A DNA stretch of 64,000 bases from an uncultured Thalassotalea sp. (GCA_947492575.1 CANLNK010000003.1:248001-312000); one strand, 5' to 3'; positions 8,166-18,468 are shown, counted from the stretch's first letter. Numbers and translations: made by a program. The notes: generated by a model from the letters alone, not told the origin.

Positions 8166-9107
8166 ATGCTTCATAGTAAGATCGATTTGAACTTGTTTAC
8201 CGTACTGCTAGAGGTATACAAACAAGGCTCTATTACAGCAGCAGCAGAAAAACTCCACATTACGCAACCCGCCGTCAGTCATTCATTAGCGAGGTTACGG
8301 GAAAAGTTTAACGATCCCTTATTCATTCGTCATGGCAGAAAGATGGTTCCTTCTCAAACCTGTCAAACCATCATGCCCAAAATCATTGAATCTTTGGCAA
8401 ACTTAGAATCAACACTCGTGCCAAGTAGTAATTTTGATATTAGGGAACATCACAAAGAAATAAAGCTTGGTTTACGCGATATTCTCGAGTCATTGTTTTT
8501 TCCACCACTAGTAACAGATTTAGTCACCAACACACCGAATATTAAAATTGGCAGTCGTCAAATCAGCCACCTGAAAATGGAGCAGCTCCTAACAGAGCAA
8601 GCCATTGACGTTGTTATCGATGTACTTGTACCAACGGGCGAGAAAATCAAAAGCCAATTTGTATGCAATGAGCATTTTTCTCTCGTTTGTCGCCCTGACC
8701 ATCCCATTTTAAAAGCACCTAGCATCGATAATTACCAAAAATATCCACATGGCATTGTGACATTAAAAGGTGCGACAGTAGATATTGTGGATATGGCATT
8801 AGCCAAGCACGGGGTTTCGAGAAACGTTGTGTTGAGATGTGAGCACTACTTTGCAGCAGCAAGCGTCGCTTGCCAATGTGATATGTTACTGACCATGCCC
8901 AATGCATACGCCAATACTCTTAAAGGTAAGTTACCTATTGCGGTTTCTCCATTGCCATTTGAAGTACCCTATCTACCGGTGCATATGTACTGGCATGAAC
9001 AAACAGATGCGGATCCTATAAATCAATGGATACGAGAAAAGTTGATGAACATAGCCCATCAACTTTTCCCTGTTGGCGTTAACCCTAGTTCAAAACAACT
9101 TAGCTAA
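8166..9107 (+). CDS. LysR family transcriptional regulator
   Basis: 313-residue LysR regulator. The helix-turn-helix is in EVYKQGSITAAAEKLHITQP followed by AVSHSLARLREKFNDPLFIRHG, then an effector-binding domain. It starts 90 bases from, and divergent to, the aldolase/ligase/carrier operon, the obvious target. Its last four bases overlap the stop of the convergent TonB receptor gene. The effector domain shares features with the LysR at 3482 (a VVIDV segment and a C-terminal HMYWHEQ), which suggests that the two regulators arose by duplication and respond to related ligands. Confidence 0.9.
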   Translation: MLHSKIDLNLFTVLLEVYKQGSITAAAEKLHITQPAVSHSLARLREKFNDPLFIRHGRKMVPSQTCQTIMPKIIESLANLESTLVPSSNFDIREHHKEIKLGLRDILESLFFPPLVTDLVTNTPNIKIGSRQISHLKMEQLLTEQAIDVVIDVLVPTGEKIKSQFVCNEHFSLVCRPDHPILKAPSIDNYQKYPHGIVTLKGATVDIVDMALAKHGVSRNVVLRCEHYFAAASVACQCDMLLTMPNAYANTLKGKLPIAVSPLPFEVPYLPVHMYWHEQTDADPINQWIREKLMNIAHQLFPVGVNPSSKQLS

Positions 9108-11476
9108 AAACGATAGCTTAGTTGCAGATGATACTCTCGACCACGCTCAGTCAAAAAACGATGAGCATAGCTGATCACAGGCACATCGTTAGCTTGTGAA
9201 AAGGTTTGCTCGTCCGTTATGTTCTTAGCTAATAACGCCACTTGCCACGTATCCTCTGGGCTACTGATTGCAATGCGAGCATTGGTTTTCTCATAACTGG
9301 CTTGTTTAGCAATAGGATCTAAATCTTGTTCAAGGTACTGCTCATCCACAAAACGTAGGTTTATTGAAGCATCTAGCCAATAACCTTGGCCAACTTCATT
9401 TTGGTAGTTAAGCTCGAGATTACCTGAGTATTTAGGTGCGAATGCCCCTGCTCTTCCCGTTAAATCTTGCGTTGCCATACCAAGAAGTTCAGCCTGCATA
9501 ACAGTTGGAGAAGCTGACTCGTATGCTTGATATTCAAAGTCCAGTAACGCCAATTGGGCATTGAGTTGCCAGTGTTCACTGATCGCCCAACGAGATTCCA
9601 TTTCTAGACCTTGTACACGTGTCTCAGCTGCATTAGCAACAACAAAAGCATTGCCATTAAACTCAGAGACTTGTAAATCATCATAGTCCGTCAAAAATAA
9701 AGTAGTGTTTAATTCCAAGACCCCCTCAATTACCTCTGATTTAAAGCCAAGTTCAAAAGCTGTTGCTTTTTCGTCTTCATATTCAAAACCAGAATCAGGA
9801 TCTATAACGCTACCTTGAGAACTGTTAAGGCCGGAACCGTCAAAGCCACCGCCTTTATAACCGATACTCGCATTAGCAAAAACCATCGTATTTTCCCATC
9901 CCCAGTACTGAAGACTGATACTTGGTGATAAGTGAGACTCATCTCGGTCGGTTGCTAAGTCATTGGCATATGCGCCAGATAAGCTTGCTGTGATGCTAGG
10001 GGCAGCAACTTCAGCAAATTGCCTAACTGGCTCAGGAGTGAAGTCACTAAACAAGGTATAAATCGTTTGTTTGTTAGTAACTTCTTTCTCTTCCTTTTGA
10101 TAACGCAAGCCAAGATTGAGCTGCCAATCGCTAGAAAAACGCCAGTTACCTGAAGCAAATACCGAGTATGCCGTTTGGTCTTGTTCAAAGTCTGCGCCAA
10201 TTCCCAGTGACGTCCCAACAAGGTCTGGAATTAAAACAGATGCGCCCAAAACGATATCATTGGGGTGACTCAACTCAGTCCTCTGAAAATATACACCAGC
10301 AATATAGTTAAATTCGCCGTCTAAATCAGAGCTAATACGCAGCTCTTGAGTCACTTGCTCGAAGTCTTCAATATAAGTTTGCTTGATTAAGCTCAACTCA
10401 GAGTAATCCGCATCAAACACACTATCCCATTGGTAATCGCTGTAGGTTGTCACTGCAACTAACTCATGATTATCCAGTTGATACGTGAATTGAATCATTG
10501 CATTGATAACATCGGTATCACTGCCTTCGTTAAGCCCTCCTGGGTGCTGAGAGCCATCAACCATACTGGTGTAATCCAGACCCGAATTATCTTGTAATAA
10601 CAAACTGCGATAACCAACATTACCCGGGTTTGTTGGGTCACTGGCAATTTGTGCATCACGCCCTTGAGTATCGATAATGTATTGGTATCTTGAGCCTGTA
10701 CTCTCAAACTGACTGTGCTCGAATTGTGCAAGCACTTCGAGCTTATCTGAGGCTTGCCATAGTGCGCTGAGCCTAAGGCCACTCGCCTTAGTTTCTACTT
10801 CGTCTTTATCACGTGCAATATTATTGAGATAACCGTCCGCCGATTCTGTAAAACCAGCAAATCGCAATGCTAAATCATCAGTAATTGGCATATTAGCTAT
10901 CGCTGTGAGCTTTCTTTGCTGATCCGTTCCGTACGACAAATCAATACTGCCTTCAATCTCATCACTATCTAGAAAAGGTTTGTGTGAAGTAATACTGATA
11001 GCGCCTGCGGTTGCATTTTTACCAAACATCACGGCTTGAGGACCTTTAATCACCTCTAGACGCTCAACATCGAGCAATGGGAATTTCGCTTGATGACCCC
11101 TTCCCATATATATTCCGTCGCGGAACAAAGCAACAGACTGCTCAAAACCACTATTCGTACCAGAACCAATACCTCGCATAAAGATGCGTTTACTGCTGGA
11201 GGTCTCCGTTAAATGGACATTAGGTAACGACTCCGATAAATCGAGCAGATCAGTCGCTTGCTGCTCAGCCAGATCATCACCTGACATTGCGGTGATCGAA
11301 CTAGGAATTTCTTGGATAGACTGCACTCGCTTTTGCGCAGTCACCGTAATTCGTTCTAAACCACTGCTCTCCTCTTCGACCTGAGCCGCAAGCACGGCAG
11401 GTGTGGTTGTTACAGCGAGTAAAGCAAGACACACCTTACTCTTAGCAAATTGGATTTTCTTATTGTTTTTGAACAT
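9104..11476 (-). CDS. TonB-dependent receptor
   Basis: 790-residue outer-membrane receptor. It has a signal peptide (about residues 1-30, ending AVLAAQ), a TonB-box-like ERITVTAQKR, and a plug domain with IFMRGIGSGTN, RDGIYMGRGHQ and LEVIKGPQAVMFGKNATAGAI. A 22-strand barrel follows, ending in a terminal aromatic residue (LQLSYRF). GGGGGAGC precedes the ATG. The NATAGAI variant and FMRGIG belong to the large receptor group common in Sphingomonadales and Alteromonadales. These import organic molecules as well as iron chelates. Because it sits next to the ligase/carrier operon it may deliver that pathway's substrate, but iron-linked uptake cannot be excluded. Confidence 0.92.
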   Translation of the reverse strand: MFKNNKKIQFAKSKVCLALLAVTTTPAVLAAQVEEESSGLERITVTAQKRVQSIQEIPSSITAMSGDDLAEQQATDLLDLSESLPNVHLTETSSSKRIFMRGIGSGTNSGFEQSVALFRDGIYMGRGHQAKFPLLDVERLEVIKGPQAVMFGKNATAGAISITSHKPFLDSDEIEGSIDLSYGTDQQRKLTAIANMPITDDLALRFAGFTESADGYLNNIARDKDEVETKASGLRLSALWQASDKLEVLAQFEHSQFESTGSRYQYIIDTQGRDAQIASDPTNPGNVGYRSLLLQDNSGLDYTSMVDGSQHPGGLNEGSDTDVINAMIQFTYQLDNHELVAVTTYSDYQWDSVFDADYSELSLIKQTYIEDFEQVTQELRISSDLDGEFNYIAGVYFQRTELSHPNDIVLGASVLIPDLVGTSLGIGADFEQDQTAYSVFASGNWRFSSDWQLNLGLRYQKEEKEVTNKQTIYTLFSDFTPEPVRQFAEVAAPSITASLSGAYANDLATDRDESHLSPSISLQYWGWENTMVFANASIGYKGGGFDGSGLNSSQGSVIDPDSGFEYEDEKATAFELGFKSEVIEGVLELNTTLFLTDYDDLQVSEFNGNAFVVANAAETRVQGLEMESRWAISEHWQLNAQLALLDFEYQAYESASPTVMQAELLGMATQDLTGRAGAFAPKYSGNLELNYQNEVGQGYWLDASINLRFVDEQYLEQDLDPIAKQASYEKTNARIAISSPEDTWQVALLAKNITDEQTFSQANDVPVISYAHRFLTERGREYHLQLSYRF

Positions 11477-11585
11477 ATAGCTCCCCCTTTAACATACAAC
11501 GCAATTGTTATTTTTTATTCAGTAACTCGACGGTTGTTGGCGCTGTTTTTTTCGTCAGTTTTCAGTGTGAAGGGAGAGTAAATTA

Positions 11586-11614
11586 AATAATAATGATGCT
11601 TCGTCATTATTATT
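11586..11614. repeat. Perfect 11-bp inverted repeat upstream of TonB receptor
   Basis: AATAATAATGA at 11586-11596 and TCATTATTATT at 11604-11614 are exact reverse complements separated by 7 bases. The repeat lies about 110-140 bases upstream of the receptor ATG and is not followed by a T-run, so it looks more like an operator than a terminator. The halves resemble Fur half-sites (AATGA/TCATT), but the 7-base spacing is not the classical Fur 19-mer. Confidence 0.5.
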
Positions 11615-11686
11615 CATGAATAACATTTATATTTGATTGAAGTTTTCAGAGATTTTTCGAATTTTATATCGAGAAAAAGACAATAA

Positions 11687-11713
11687 AAAAGCGAGCTTTT
11701 AATGCTCGCTTTT
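11687..11713 (-). terminator. Rho-independent terminator of purC
   Basis: AAAAGCGAGC, a 7-base loop and GCTCGCTTTT form a perfect 10-bp stem. On the minus strand it is followed by TTTTTTATTG, 34 bases after the purC stop. Confidence 0.85.
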
Positions 11714-11746
11714 CAGGTTATCAGTCTTGGTATGATTGATGTAGAA

Positions 11747-12850
11747 CTAATCAACCAATTGATACGTTGATTTTAAGATATCAATGATTTCAGCTTTTGG
11801 ATTGTCGCTTAACACAATCTTTTCGCCAGTGATTTTTTCAGCAATACCAATGTAAGTTTCCGATACTTGCATCAATACTTCACTCGGTAATTCATTATCA
11901 CGAGCAAGCGCTTCACGCTCGTCCATTCTTTCTTTATTTAAAAGAATGTCTGGATCTGGGAAGTGGTTCAATAACAGCTGGCGGAAGCCTTCTTTCGAAT
12001 TCTCTACTACTTTACCCGAACGGTATTCTTCACCGTCCCAAATACGTGAAGAATCAGGAGTACCAACTTCATCCATGTAGATGAGTTTATCGTTGCCAGC
12101 TTTATCTTTTACGTAACCAAACTCAAATTTAGTATCTACGAAAATTTGATCAAGCTTTGCTAACGCTTCGGTAATTAAGTCGAAACCTTGTGTTAAGAGT
12201 TTTTCATAAAGACCAATATCATCAGCTGACTTAAAATTAAAGGCGCTGAAGTTGTCTTCAATGTTCTTACGTGTGATGTTGACATCATCTGCTTCTGGAA
12301 CACCAGGAATACCTTTTAAGATACCTTTAGTTGATGGCGTTTGAAGTAGCTCAGAAAGCTTGCTGTCACGAGTCAAACCTTCTGGTAATTCAATGCCACA
12401 AAACTCACGCTCGCCTTTATCATATGCACGCCACATTGAACCAGTAATGTATTGACGACAAATAGCTTCAATCATTACTGGCTGTGCTTTTTGAACAATC
12501 CAAACAAATGGGTGCGGGATATCTAAAATATGGCTATCGGCAAGGCCATTTTCTTTGAACAGTTTAAACCAGTGGTTTGAAACAGCATTTAGTGCAGCAC
12601 CTTTACCAGGAACACCTCGCATACCACCTTCGCCAGTCCATATGCAATCAAATGCTGAGATGCGATCGCTAATGACCATAATAGCCAATGGAGTGTCAGC
12701 AGGTACGTCATACCCATTCTCCTCGATTAGGCGGCGACTATCAGCCTCAGTTAACCAGTATACGCTGCGCACTTTACCGCTGTGCACTGGCTTGTCGGTA
12801 CGAATTGGTAAATCGTCATTTACCGCTAACACTTGATCTGCAAGACTCAT
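11747..12850 (-). CDS. purC: Phosphoribosylaminoimidazolesuccinocarboxamide synthase (SAICAR synthase)
   Basis: 367-residue SAICAR synthetase, which joins aspartate to CAIR with ATP hydrolysis in de novo purine synthesis. Recognisable family segments are KVRSVYWLT near the N-terminus (ATP loop), [37 protein letters not shown] (SAICAR signature, around residues 263-283) and a C-terminal helical tail. It is the long form found in several gammaproteobacteria, about 130 residues longer than the 237-residue E. coli enzyme. AAAAGG lies upstream of the ATG. The gene is monocistronic, with its own terminator and a weak PurR-like site upstream. Confidence 0.95.
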   Translation of the reverse strand: MSLADQVLAVNDDLPIRTDKPVHSGKVRSVYWLTEADSRRLIEENGYDVPADTPLAIMVISDRISAFDCIWTGEGGMRGVPGKGAALNAVSNHWFKLFKENGLADSHILDIPHPFVWIVQKAQPVMIEAICRQYITGSMWRAYDKGEREFCGIELPEGLTRDSKLSELLQTPSTKGILKGIPGVPEADDVNITRKNIEDNFSAFNFKSADDIGLYEKLLTQGFDLITEALAKLDQIFVDTKFEFGYVKDKAGNDKLIYMDEVGTPDSSRIWDGEEYRSGKVVENSKEGFRQLLLNHFPDPDILLNKERMDEREALARDNELPSEVLMQVSETYIGIAEKITGEKIVLSDNPKAEIIDILKSTYQLVD

Positions 12851-12896
12851 GTTTTAAACCTTTTAGTAAGAATCTATTTGTTTACTCTCAACGTAA

Positions 12897-12912
12897 AAGC
12901 AAACGAATAAGT
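12897..12912. promoter_or_regulatory. Possible PurR-box-like site upstream of purC
   Basis: The segment AAGCAAACGAATAAGT matches 11 of 16 positions of the PurR consensus ACGCAAACGTTTGCGT, with one intact half (GCAAACG). It lies about 50 bases before the purC ATG, a plausible place for purine repression. The second half is poorly conserved, so this is only a candidate. Confidence 0.25.
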
Positions 12913-13082
12913 TCTTTAATAAAGATCTAATATTAGTTACTAACATCGTTTTAACGCTAGCCAATTAGTTTGAAGTTAATTAGCTTTAGAGCAAGGAAAA
13001 TAAGCGCCGCTTACACGTGTAAATGAGCATGTTTGACTTAGCTATAAAGTTTATTAACAGTAAAAATTATCTTCAGAAAAAG

Positions 13083-13107
13083 AAAAGGACGCTATAAGCG
13101 TCCTTTT
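13083..13107 (-). terminator. Rho-independent terminator of the thrS-infC-rpmI-rplT operon
   Basis: AAAAGGACGC, loop TATAA, GCGTCCTTTT: a perfect 10-bp stem, 20 bases after the rplT stop, followed on the minus strand by CTTTTTCTG. Confidence 0.88.
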
Positions 13108-13127
13108 AATTTTGCAGTCACACTACA

Positions 13128-13487
13128 TTAAGCAGCTAAAGCAGCGTTTGCTTTTTCTACTAATACAGTGAAAGCAGCTTTATCGTATACTGCGATATCA
13201 GCTAAGATCTTACGATCAATCTCGATAGATGCTTTCTTAAGACCGTTGATGAAACGGCTGTAAGATAAACCATTTTGACGAGATGCTGCGTTGATACGAG
13301 CGATCCAAAGTTGACGGAATTGACGCTTACGTTGACGACGGTCACGGTATGCGTATTGGCCAGCTTTAGTTACCGCTTGGAAAGCAACGCGATATACGCG
13401 ACTACGAGCACCGTAGTAACCTTTAGCTTGCTTTAAAACTTTCTTATGAGAACGGCGTGCTACAACACCACGTTTTACTCTTGCCAT
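13128..13487 (-). CDS. rplT: 50S ribosomal protein L20
   Basis: 119 residues, typical L20 length, with the conserved basic N-terminus [20 protein letters not shown] and the [21 protein letters not shown] core. L20 binds 23S rRNA early in 50S assembly. In E. coli it also represses its own operon by binding a pseudoknot upstream of rpmI. It starts 15 bases after the rpmI stop and ends the operon before a strong terminator. Confidence 0.98.
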   Translation of the reverse strand: MARVKRGVVARRSHKKVLKQAKGYYGARSRVYRVAFQAVTKAGQYAYRDRRQRKRQFRQLWIARINAASRQNGLSYSRFINGLKKASIEIDRKILADIAVYDKAAFTVLVEKANAALAA

Positions 13488-13502
13488 TATCTAAGTCTCC
13501 TA

Positions 13503-13697
13503 TTAAGCGTGACGTAACATTTGTTTAACTGACTTGATGTCAGAAGCGGCAACGTGACATTTAGCACGTAAGTGACGCTTAACTTTAGTACGGCGCTTAG
13601 TCAGGATGTGACGAAGACCAGCTTGCTTGAATTTATAGCCATTAGCTGTAGGCTTAAAGCGCTTTGCAGCACCTTTGTTTGTTTTCATTTTAGGCAT
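13503..13697 (-). CDS. rpmI: 50S ribosomal protein L35
   Basis: 64 residues of very basic L35 sequence ([20 protein letters not shown], then [13 protein letters not shown]). It lies between infC and rplT as in other gammaproteobacteria. The leader upstream (13698-13858) is 161 bases long and includes a short hairpin around 13744-13765 (AAAGTACTT/AAGGTACTTT arms). The E. coli leader carries the L20-binding translational operator; an equivalent here is expected but not resolved by eye. Confidence 0.97.
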   Translation of the reverse strand: MPKMKTNKGAAKRFKPTANGYKFKQAGLRHILTKRRTKVKRHLRAKCHVAASDIKSVKQMLRHA

Positions 13698-13858
13698 GAA
13701 AATTACTCCGCATTTCTGCCATTAATATTAAGTTATCAGGGCGAAAGTACTTAAAGGTACTTTACTTGCAAGCCTCAATAACCAGCTTCAAGATAATAGT
13801 GGTGAGTTAAAATCTAAGTAGTGAACTAAAGATTTTAAACTACTTGTAGACCAATCTA

Positions 13859-14410
13859 TTAACGTTTAATTGGTGCTAGAACCATAATCATCTGACGACC
13901 TTCTGCCTTTCTAGGGAAGAATTCTACAGATGCTATGTCTTCTAAATCTTTCTTAACACGATTTAAAAGTTCTATACCAATTTCTTGGTGAGCCATTTCA
14001 CGACCGCGGAAACGAACTGTTACCTTGGCCTTGTCGCCACCTTCTAAAAAGCGCTTCAGGTTGCGTAGTTTGACCTGATAGTCGCCTTCATCTGTACCAG
14101 GACGGAATTTAATTTCCTTAACCTGAATTTGTTTCTGCTTTTTGCGTTGTTCTTTTTGCTCTTTGGCTTTTTCGTATAAGAACTTACCGTAATCCATTAC
14201 ACGACATACAGGTGGTTTAGCTGTTGGGCTAATCTCTACGAGATCAACGCCTGCTTGCTCTGCTAAATCCATCGCTTCGCTTAGTGATACAACACCCGCT
14301 GCTTCGCCATCGTATCCGATTAGACGAACTTCATTGCCCGGAATACCTGTAATTAACTCATTCAAACGATGAGCTGGCTCTTTTTGACCGCCTCTTTGAC
14401 CACCTTTAAT
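13859..14410 (-). CDS. infC: Translation initiation factor IF-3, AUU start
   Basis: IF-3 prevents premature 30S-50S joining and proofreads the initiation codon. The protein is 183 residues if begun at ATT (14410), directly followed by AAAGGTGGTCAA. GGAGG lies eight bases upstream. The only other nearby start in frame is a TTG that forms part of that Shine-Dalgarno sequence. No ATG exists before the conserved region [20 protein letters not shown]. The AUU start is the conserved device that lets IF-3 repress its own translation in E. coli. Both domains are present: the N-domain to about residue 80 and the C-domain with [17 protein letters not shown]. Confidence 0.96.
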   Translation of the reverse strand: MKGGQRGGQKEPAHRLNELITGIPGNEVRLIGYDGEAAGVVSLSEAMDLAEQAGVDLVEISPTAKPPVCRVMDYGKFLYEKAKEQKEQRKKQKQIQVKEIKFRPGTDEGDYQVKLRNLKRFLEGGDKAKVTVRFRGREMAHQEIGIELLNRVKKDLEDIASVEFFPRKAEGRQMIMVLAPIKR

Positions 14411-14441
14411 AGTCTGTTCCTCCAAAGAACTAAATAATAAT

Positions 14442-14467
14442 CAGGCATGGTTTCTCATTCATGCCTG
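14442..14467 (-). promoter_or_regulatory. Hairpin between thrS and infC
   Basis: CAGGCATG and CATGCCTG form an 8-bp stem with a 10-base loop in the 68-base gap between the thrS stop and the infC AUU start. On the minus strand it is followed by ATTATTATTTAG, too poor in T for a strong terminator. It could limit read-through, be a processing site or structure the infC leader. Confidence 0.4.
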
Positions 14468-14478
14468 TGCAAATAACA

Positions 14479-16389
14479 TTATGACCGTGAATTTACTTCT
14501 TCTGATAGCTTCTCAATGAAAGCATCCACGGACATTTTTCCTAAATCTTCACCACCACGTGTTCGAACAGCAATTTCGCCATTTTCCATTTCTTTGTCAC
14601 CAATGACTAAAAGATATGGAACACGCTTCAATGTGTGCTCGCGGATTTTAAAGCCTATCTTCTCATTTCTCAAGTCTACTTTTGCTCTAAATCCATTTTC
14701 TTTTAGTTTTTTGACAACATTTTCACAATATTCACCTTGTTTGTCGGTAATATTCATTACTGTTGCTTGTGTTGGCGATAACCAAGTTGGGAATTTACCC
14801 GAGTATTCTTCGATTAAAATACCGATAAAACGCTCTAGTGAACCTAAAATCGCACGGTGAATCATTACTGGAACATGACGTTCACCATCTTCACCTATGT
14901 AAGATGCATCTAAACGACCCGGTAAAGCGAAGTCTAGCTGAACCGTACCACACTGCCAATTACGACCTAAACAATCGAGTAAAGTAAACTCAATCTTAGG
15001 ACCATAGAATGCTCCCTCGCCCGGTAAGTACTCAAATGGAATGTCTAAGCTCTTCAGCGCATTTGCTAAGCCTTCTTCAGCTTTATCCCAAATCTCATCC
15101 GCACCGATACGTTTTTCTGGACGCGTTGAAAGTTTTACTAAGATATCTTCGAAGCCAAACGTTTTGTATACGTCGTAAACCATTTCGATACACTTAGTCA
15201 CTTCTGCTTGCACTTGATCTTCAGTACAGAAAATGTGTGCATCATCTTGAGTGAAGCCACGAACACGCATTAAGCCATGTAATGCACCTGAAGGCTCGTT
15301 ACGGTGACAACAACCAAATTCCGCCATACGTAATGGTAAATCACGGTATGATTTTAGGCCTTGGTTGAAGATTTGTACGTGACCCGGGCAGTTCATCGGC
15401 TTAATCGCATATTCACGCTTTTCTGATTCAGTCGTGAACATGTTCTCTGCGTATTTATCCCAGTGACCAGAGCGTTCCCAAAGTTGGCGATCCATCATTA
15501 AAGGGCCTTTCACTTCGTCATAGTCGTATTCGTGCAATTTTGCGCGCACAAATTTTTCTAACTCAGTGTAAATTGTCCAACCATCATTGTGCCAAAACAC
15601 CATTCCCGGTGCTTCAGTCTGCCAGTGGAACAGGTCAAGCGTCTTACCAATTTTACGGTGGTCGCGCTTTTCAGCTTCCGCCAAACGCTGTAAATATGCT
15701 TTAAGCTGCTTTTTGTCAGCCCACGCTGTACCGTAGATACGCTGCAACATCTTGTTGTCTGAATCACCGCGCCAGTACGCGCCAGCTACGTTCATCAATT
15801 TAAAGTGATGACAATGCTTCATGCTTGGCACGTGTGGGCCACGACACATATCGATGTATTCTTCATGATGGTATAAACCTGGACGGTCATCTTTCTCGAT
15901 GTTTTGGTCCAAGATTTCCATCTTGTATGTTTCGCCACGCGCTTCAAACGTATCGCGTGCTTCTTGCCAAGAAACGGTTTTCTTAACCACCTCGTAATTG
16001 GTTTTAGCTAACTCAAGCATACGCTTTTCTAACTTAGCTAAGTCGTCATCATTTAATGCGTGCTCTAGGTCTACATCGTAGTAAAAACCGTTATCGATTG
16101 TCGGACCAATCGCCATTTTTACATCTGGGTACAATTGCTTAATTGCGTGACCTAATAAATGTGCGCAAGAGTGACGAATAATCTCAAGACCGTCTTCGTC
16201 TTTCGCGGTGATTAATTGAAGCTCACAATCTTCAGTGATCATTTCACATGCATCGACACGTTCACCGTTAATGCGACCTGCTAGGGTAGCTTTGGCTAAA
16301 CCAGGGCCAATATCTAATGCTACATCCATTACAGACACAGAGTTTTCAAAAGAGCGTTGACTTCCGTCAGGGAGAGTAATTACAGGCAT
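14479..16389 (-). CDS. thrS: Threonine--tRNA ligase
   Basis: 636-residue class II aminoacyl-tRNA synthetase, close to the 642 residues of E. coli ThrS. The order is a TGS domain ([20 protein letters not shown], 1-61), the editing domain with [10 protein letters not shown], the catalytic core with [30 protein letters not shown] and the motif 3 region, and the anticodon-binding C-terminus. The ATG at 16389 was chosen because it begins the TGS domain and is preceded by AAGGAAA; an in-frame extension to 16449 has no family counterpart. It is first in the thrS-infC-rpmI-rplT operon. In E. coli ThrRS represses its own mRNA through tRNA-like hairpins; none was resolved here. Confidence 0.97.
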   Translation of the reverse strand: MPVITLPDGSQRSFENSVSVMDVALDIGPGLAKATLAGRINGERVDACEMITEDCELQLITAKDEDGLEIIRHSCAHLLGHAIKQLYPDVKMAIGPTIDNGFYYDVDLEHALNDDDLAKLEKRMLELAKTNYEVVKKTVSWQEARDTFEARGETYKMEILDQNIEKDDRPGLYHHEEYIDMCRGPHVPSMKHCHHFKLMNVAGAYWRGDSDNKMLQRIYGTAWADKKQLKAYLQRLAEAEKRDHRKIGKTLDLFHWQTEAPGMVFWHNDGWTIYTELEKFVRAKLHEYDYDEVKGPLMMDRQLWERSGHWDKYAENMFTTESEKREYAIKPMNCPGHVQIFNQGLKSYRDLPLRMAEFGCCHRNEPSGALHGLMRVRGFTQDDAHIFCTEDQVQAEVTKCIEMVYDVYKTFGFEDILVKLSTRPEKRIGADEIWDKAEEGLANALKSLDIPFEYLPGEGAFYGPKIEFTLLDCLGRNWQCGTVQLDFALPGRLDASYIGEDGERHVPVMIHRAILGSLERFIGILIEEYSGKFPTWLSPTQATVMNITDKQGEYCENVVKKLKENGFRAKVDLRNEKIGFKIREHTLKRVPYLLVIGDKEMENGEIAVRTRGGEDLGKMSVDAFIEKLSEEVNSRS

Positions 16390-16528
16390 GAATTTTCCTT
16401 TATACAGTGGCGACACATACGAACGCGCCGCTTGTTTACTAATAACCATATTTATCGAGGAGTTTTAATCAAAATATGGTCTAATACAAATGAGCCCCGA
16501 AATATAGGAAAGTTTGGTCAATAATTCA

Positions 16529-17329
16529 ATGGCAAAGACAAGAAAAACTAAGGATTTTTTGCTTTTTTTACTTATAGGCATTTTTTCCCTCACTAACCCC
16601 ACAAATATTAGTGCTGAACAGATAGATAAAGGCACTGAACGCGAGTCTCTAACTAAGAAAAAACCTGCAGCAAAAAATCTCGTCCCGATAGCACAATGGC
16701 GACTTGAACGTTCCAAAGAAAACTTAAAAATATACAGTGCTAAGAACGAAGGTGGTTCTACGCTTTCTATAAAGGCTGAACTGCAAGTAAAATCAACCCT
16801 TTCTGGCTTTTTACTCTTTCTTCAAGACACCGAAAACATTCCTAATTGGTTAGAGAATGCGAATCACAGCCAAGTGCTCACACAAATATCTCAAAATAAA
16901 AACCGGTTTGTGACCTACTTTGACGGCGTATGGCCTGTTAAACCAAGGCACATGGTTATTGAATCTGAAATTGTACAAAACGATGACTTATCTATTGATA
17001 TCTTTGTTACCGACAGCGCATTTAAAGATGAAGAGGAGAAACAAGTCACGGAGAATAAAAAATCTATTAAAATCACCCTGCATCATGCTCATTGGCAAAT
17101 ATCCCCTATTATTAGAACGAAAAACGACGATAACACTCAGGATGCTCAGCAAACCAATCGACTCCTCATCACATACCAATTTCAAGCAGATCCCAATGGC
17201 GCCTTACCAAAATGGCTGGTAAATCGTATGACGGTTACCTCTATTTTTAATACAATGAATAATCTCGCATACTTATTGCCTAACTCGGAATGGCAAAACT
17301 ATCAGATACCCCATATAAACGAGCCGTAA
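16529..17329 (+). CDS. START domain-containing protein, secreted
   Basis: About 266 residues beginning with a signal peptide (MAKTRKTKDFLLFLLIGIFS, cleavage probably near the following SAEQ). The mature part, from about residue 55, resembles a START lipid-binding domain: QWRLERSKENLKIYSA, LSGFLLFLQDTENIPNWLEN, and FDGVWPVKPRHMV, which corresponds to the WP.RD segment of START proteins. It would act in the periplasm, perhaps binding a lipid. A TTG at 16514 is an alternative start closer to the AGGAAAG at 16507-16512, so the exact N-terminus is uncertain. It is divergent from thrS. Confidence 0.72.
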   Translation: MAKTRKTKDFLLFLLIGIFSLTNPTNISAEQIDKGTERESLTKKKPAAKNLVPIAQWRLERSKENLKIYSAKNEGGSTLSIKAELQVKSTLSGFLLFLQDTENIPNWLENANHSQVLTQISQNKNRFVTYFDGVWPVKPRHMVIESEIVQNDDLSIDIFVTDSAFKDEEEKQVTENKKSIKITLHHAHWQISPIIRTKNDDNTQDAQQTNRLLITYQFQADPNGALPKWLVNRMTVTSIFNTMNNLAYLLPNSEWQNYQIPHINEP

Positions 17330-17433
17330 CGTTAACAAGTGGTAATAATCTTCTATACTTATGACACAGTTACCATAAAGAGCTTATCTCTACATTAACA
17401 AGGTATGGGGACAGACGAACCTTAGTAAATAAA

Positions 17434-18297
17434 ATGTGGCATACAGTTGAAGCGCTTATAAGCGAACATACAAATACTGATTTTCGTATTCTTGAAAAAG
17501 AACCGGTGTCCGGTGGAGATATCAATCTAACGTTTCGTATCGCAGACGAGACAACAAGCTATTTCGTCAAAATAAACAGCAAGCAGTCGTTCGACAACTT
17601 TCAACAAGAATTTTATTCCCTTGGCCAGCTCAACCGCTTCTCAGCAATTTCCAGTCCCAAGCCTTTACTATTAGGTAAAAGCATCGACAAAAGCTTTCTG
17701 GTGATCGAGCACTTAAATCTTAAACAGCCAAATAAGGAAGACTGGTATCAGCTTGGTTTAGAACTTGCTCAAACTCATCAAGATGTCGTGCACGGCGAAT
17801 ACGGATGGCAAGAAGACAACGTAATCGGACATACCCTGCAACGGAATACTTGGTCGAAAAACTGGAGTATGTTTTTTGCTGAGCAACGTATTGGCTGGCA
17901 ACTACAATTGCTCGCCGAAAAAGGCATTTATTTTGGTGACATTGATCATATTTGCCAAACTTGCCATGACATGCTGGTTTCTCATCACCCACGACCTAGC
18001 CTACTTCACGGAGACTTGTGGCAAGGCAATGTTGGCTTTACTAACGAAGGCCCCGTTATTTTTGACCCAGCCTGTTACTACGGCGACAGGGAAGCAGACA
18101 TAGCGATGACGGAGTTATTTGGCCAATTCCCCAATAGTTTTTATCAGGGCTACCAAGCTACATTTCCACTACAAAAGCATTATGAACAGCGTAAAAACCT
18201 TTATAACTTTTATCATGTTTTAAACCACGCCAATTTGTTTGGCGGGATTTACATCAATCAAGCCAAAGCGAATCTCAAATACATTCTTTCTTCGTAA
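17434..18297 (+). CDS. Fructosamine kinase family protein (YniA-like)
   Basis: 287-residue kinase-fold protein. The family features are the N-terminal SGGDINLTFRI glycine-rich segment (about residues 27-37), a lysine in YFVKINS, the catalytic LLHGDLWQGNVGF (around 190-202) and the metal-binding FDPACYYGDREADIAMTELFG. Members phosphorylate ketoamines (fructosamine-3-kinase) or ribulosamines and may repair glycated proteins. In E. coli the homologue yniA also lies near thrS. It stands alone, 104 bases after the START gene. Confidence 0.9.
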   Translation: MWHTVEALISEHTNTDFRILEKEPVSGGDINLTFRIADETTSYFVKINSKQSFDNFQQEFYSLGQLNRFSAISSPKPLLLGKSIDKSFLVIEHLNLKQPNKEDWYQLGLELAQTHQDVVHGEYGWQEDNVIGHTLQRNTWSKNWSMFFAEQRIGWQLQLLAEKGIYFGDIDHICQTCHDMLVSHHPRPSLLHGDLWQGNVGFTNEGPVIFDPACYYGDREADIAMTELFGQFPNSFYQGYQATFPLQKHYEQRKNLYNFYHVLNHANLFGGIYINQAKANLKYILSS

Positions 18298-18468
18298 TTC
18301 ACTATGCTTTTCACCTCAAATGTGAACTAGCAAATTAACCAAAAAGTGGACTAACTCCTCACCTTCGAGCTAAGTCATTAAGAACTCAGATATTTATACA
18401 AACTAGAAAATACGGGCATTTCAGCCATACTTAACATTACGGCTAAACTGTTTTCGAGAGACTTTGTT

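Noticed and set aside
16465-16716. 83-codon minus-strand frame opposite the START gene
   Set aside because: It overlaps the signal peptide region of a supported gene on the other strand and has no start signal.
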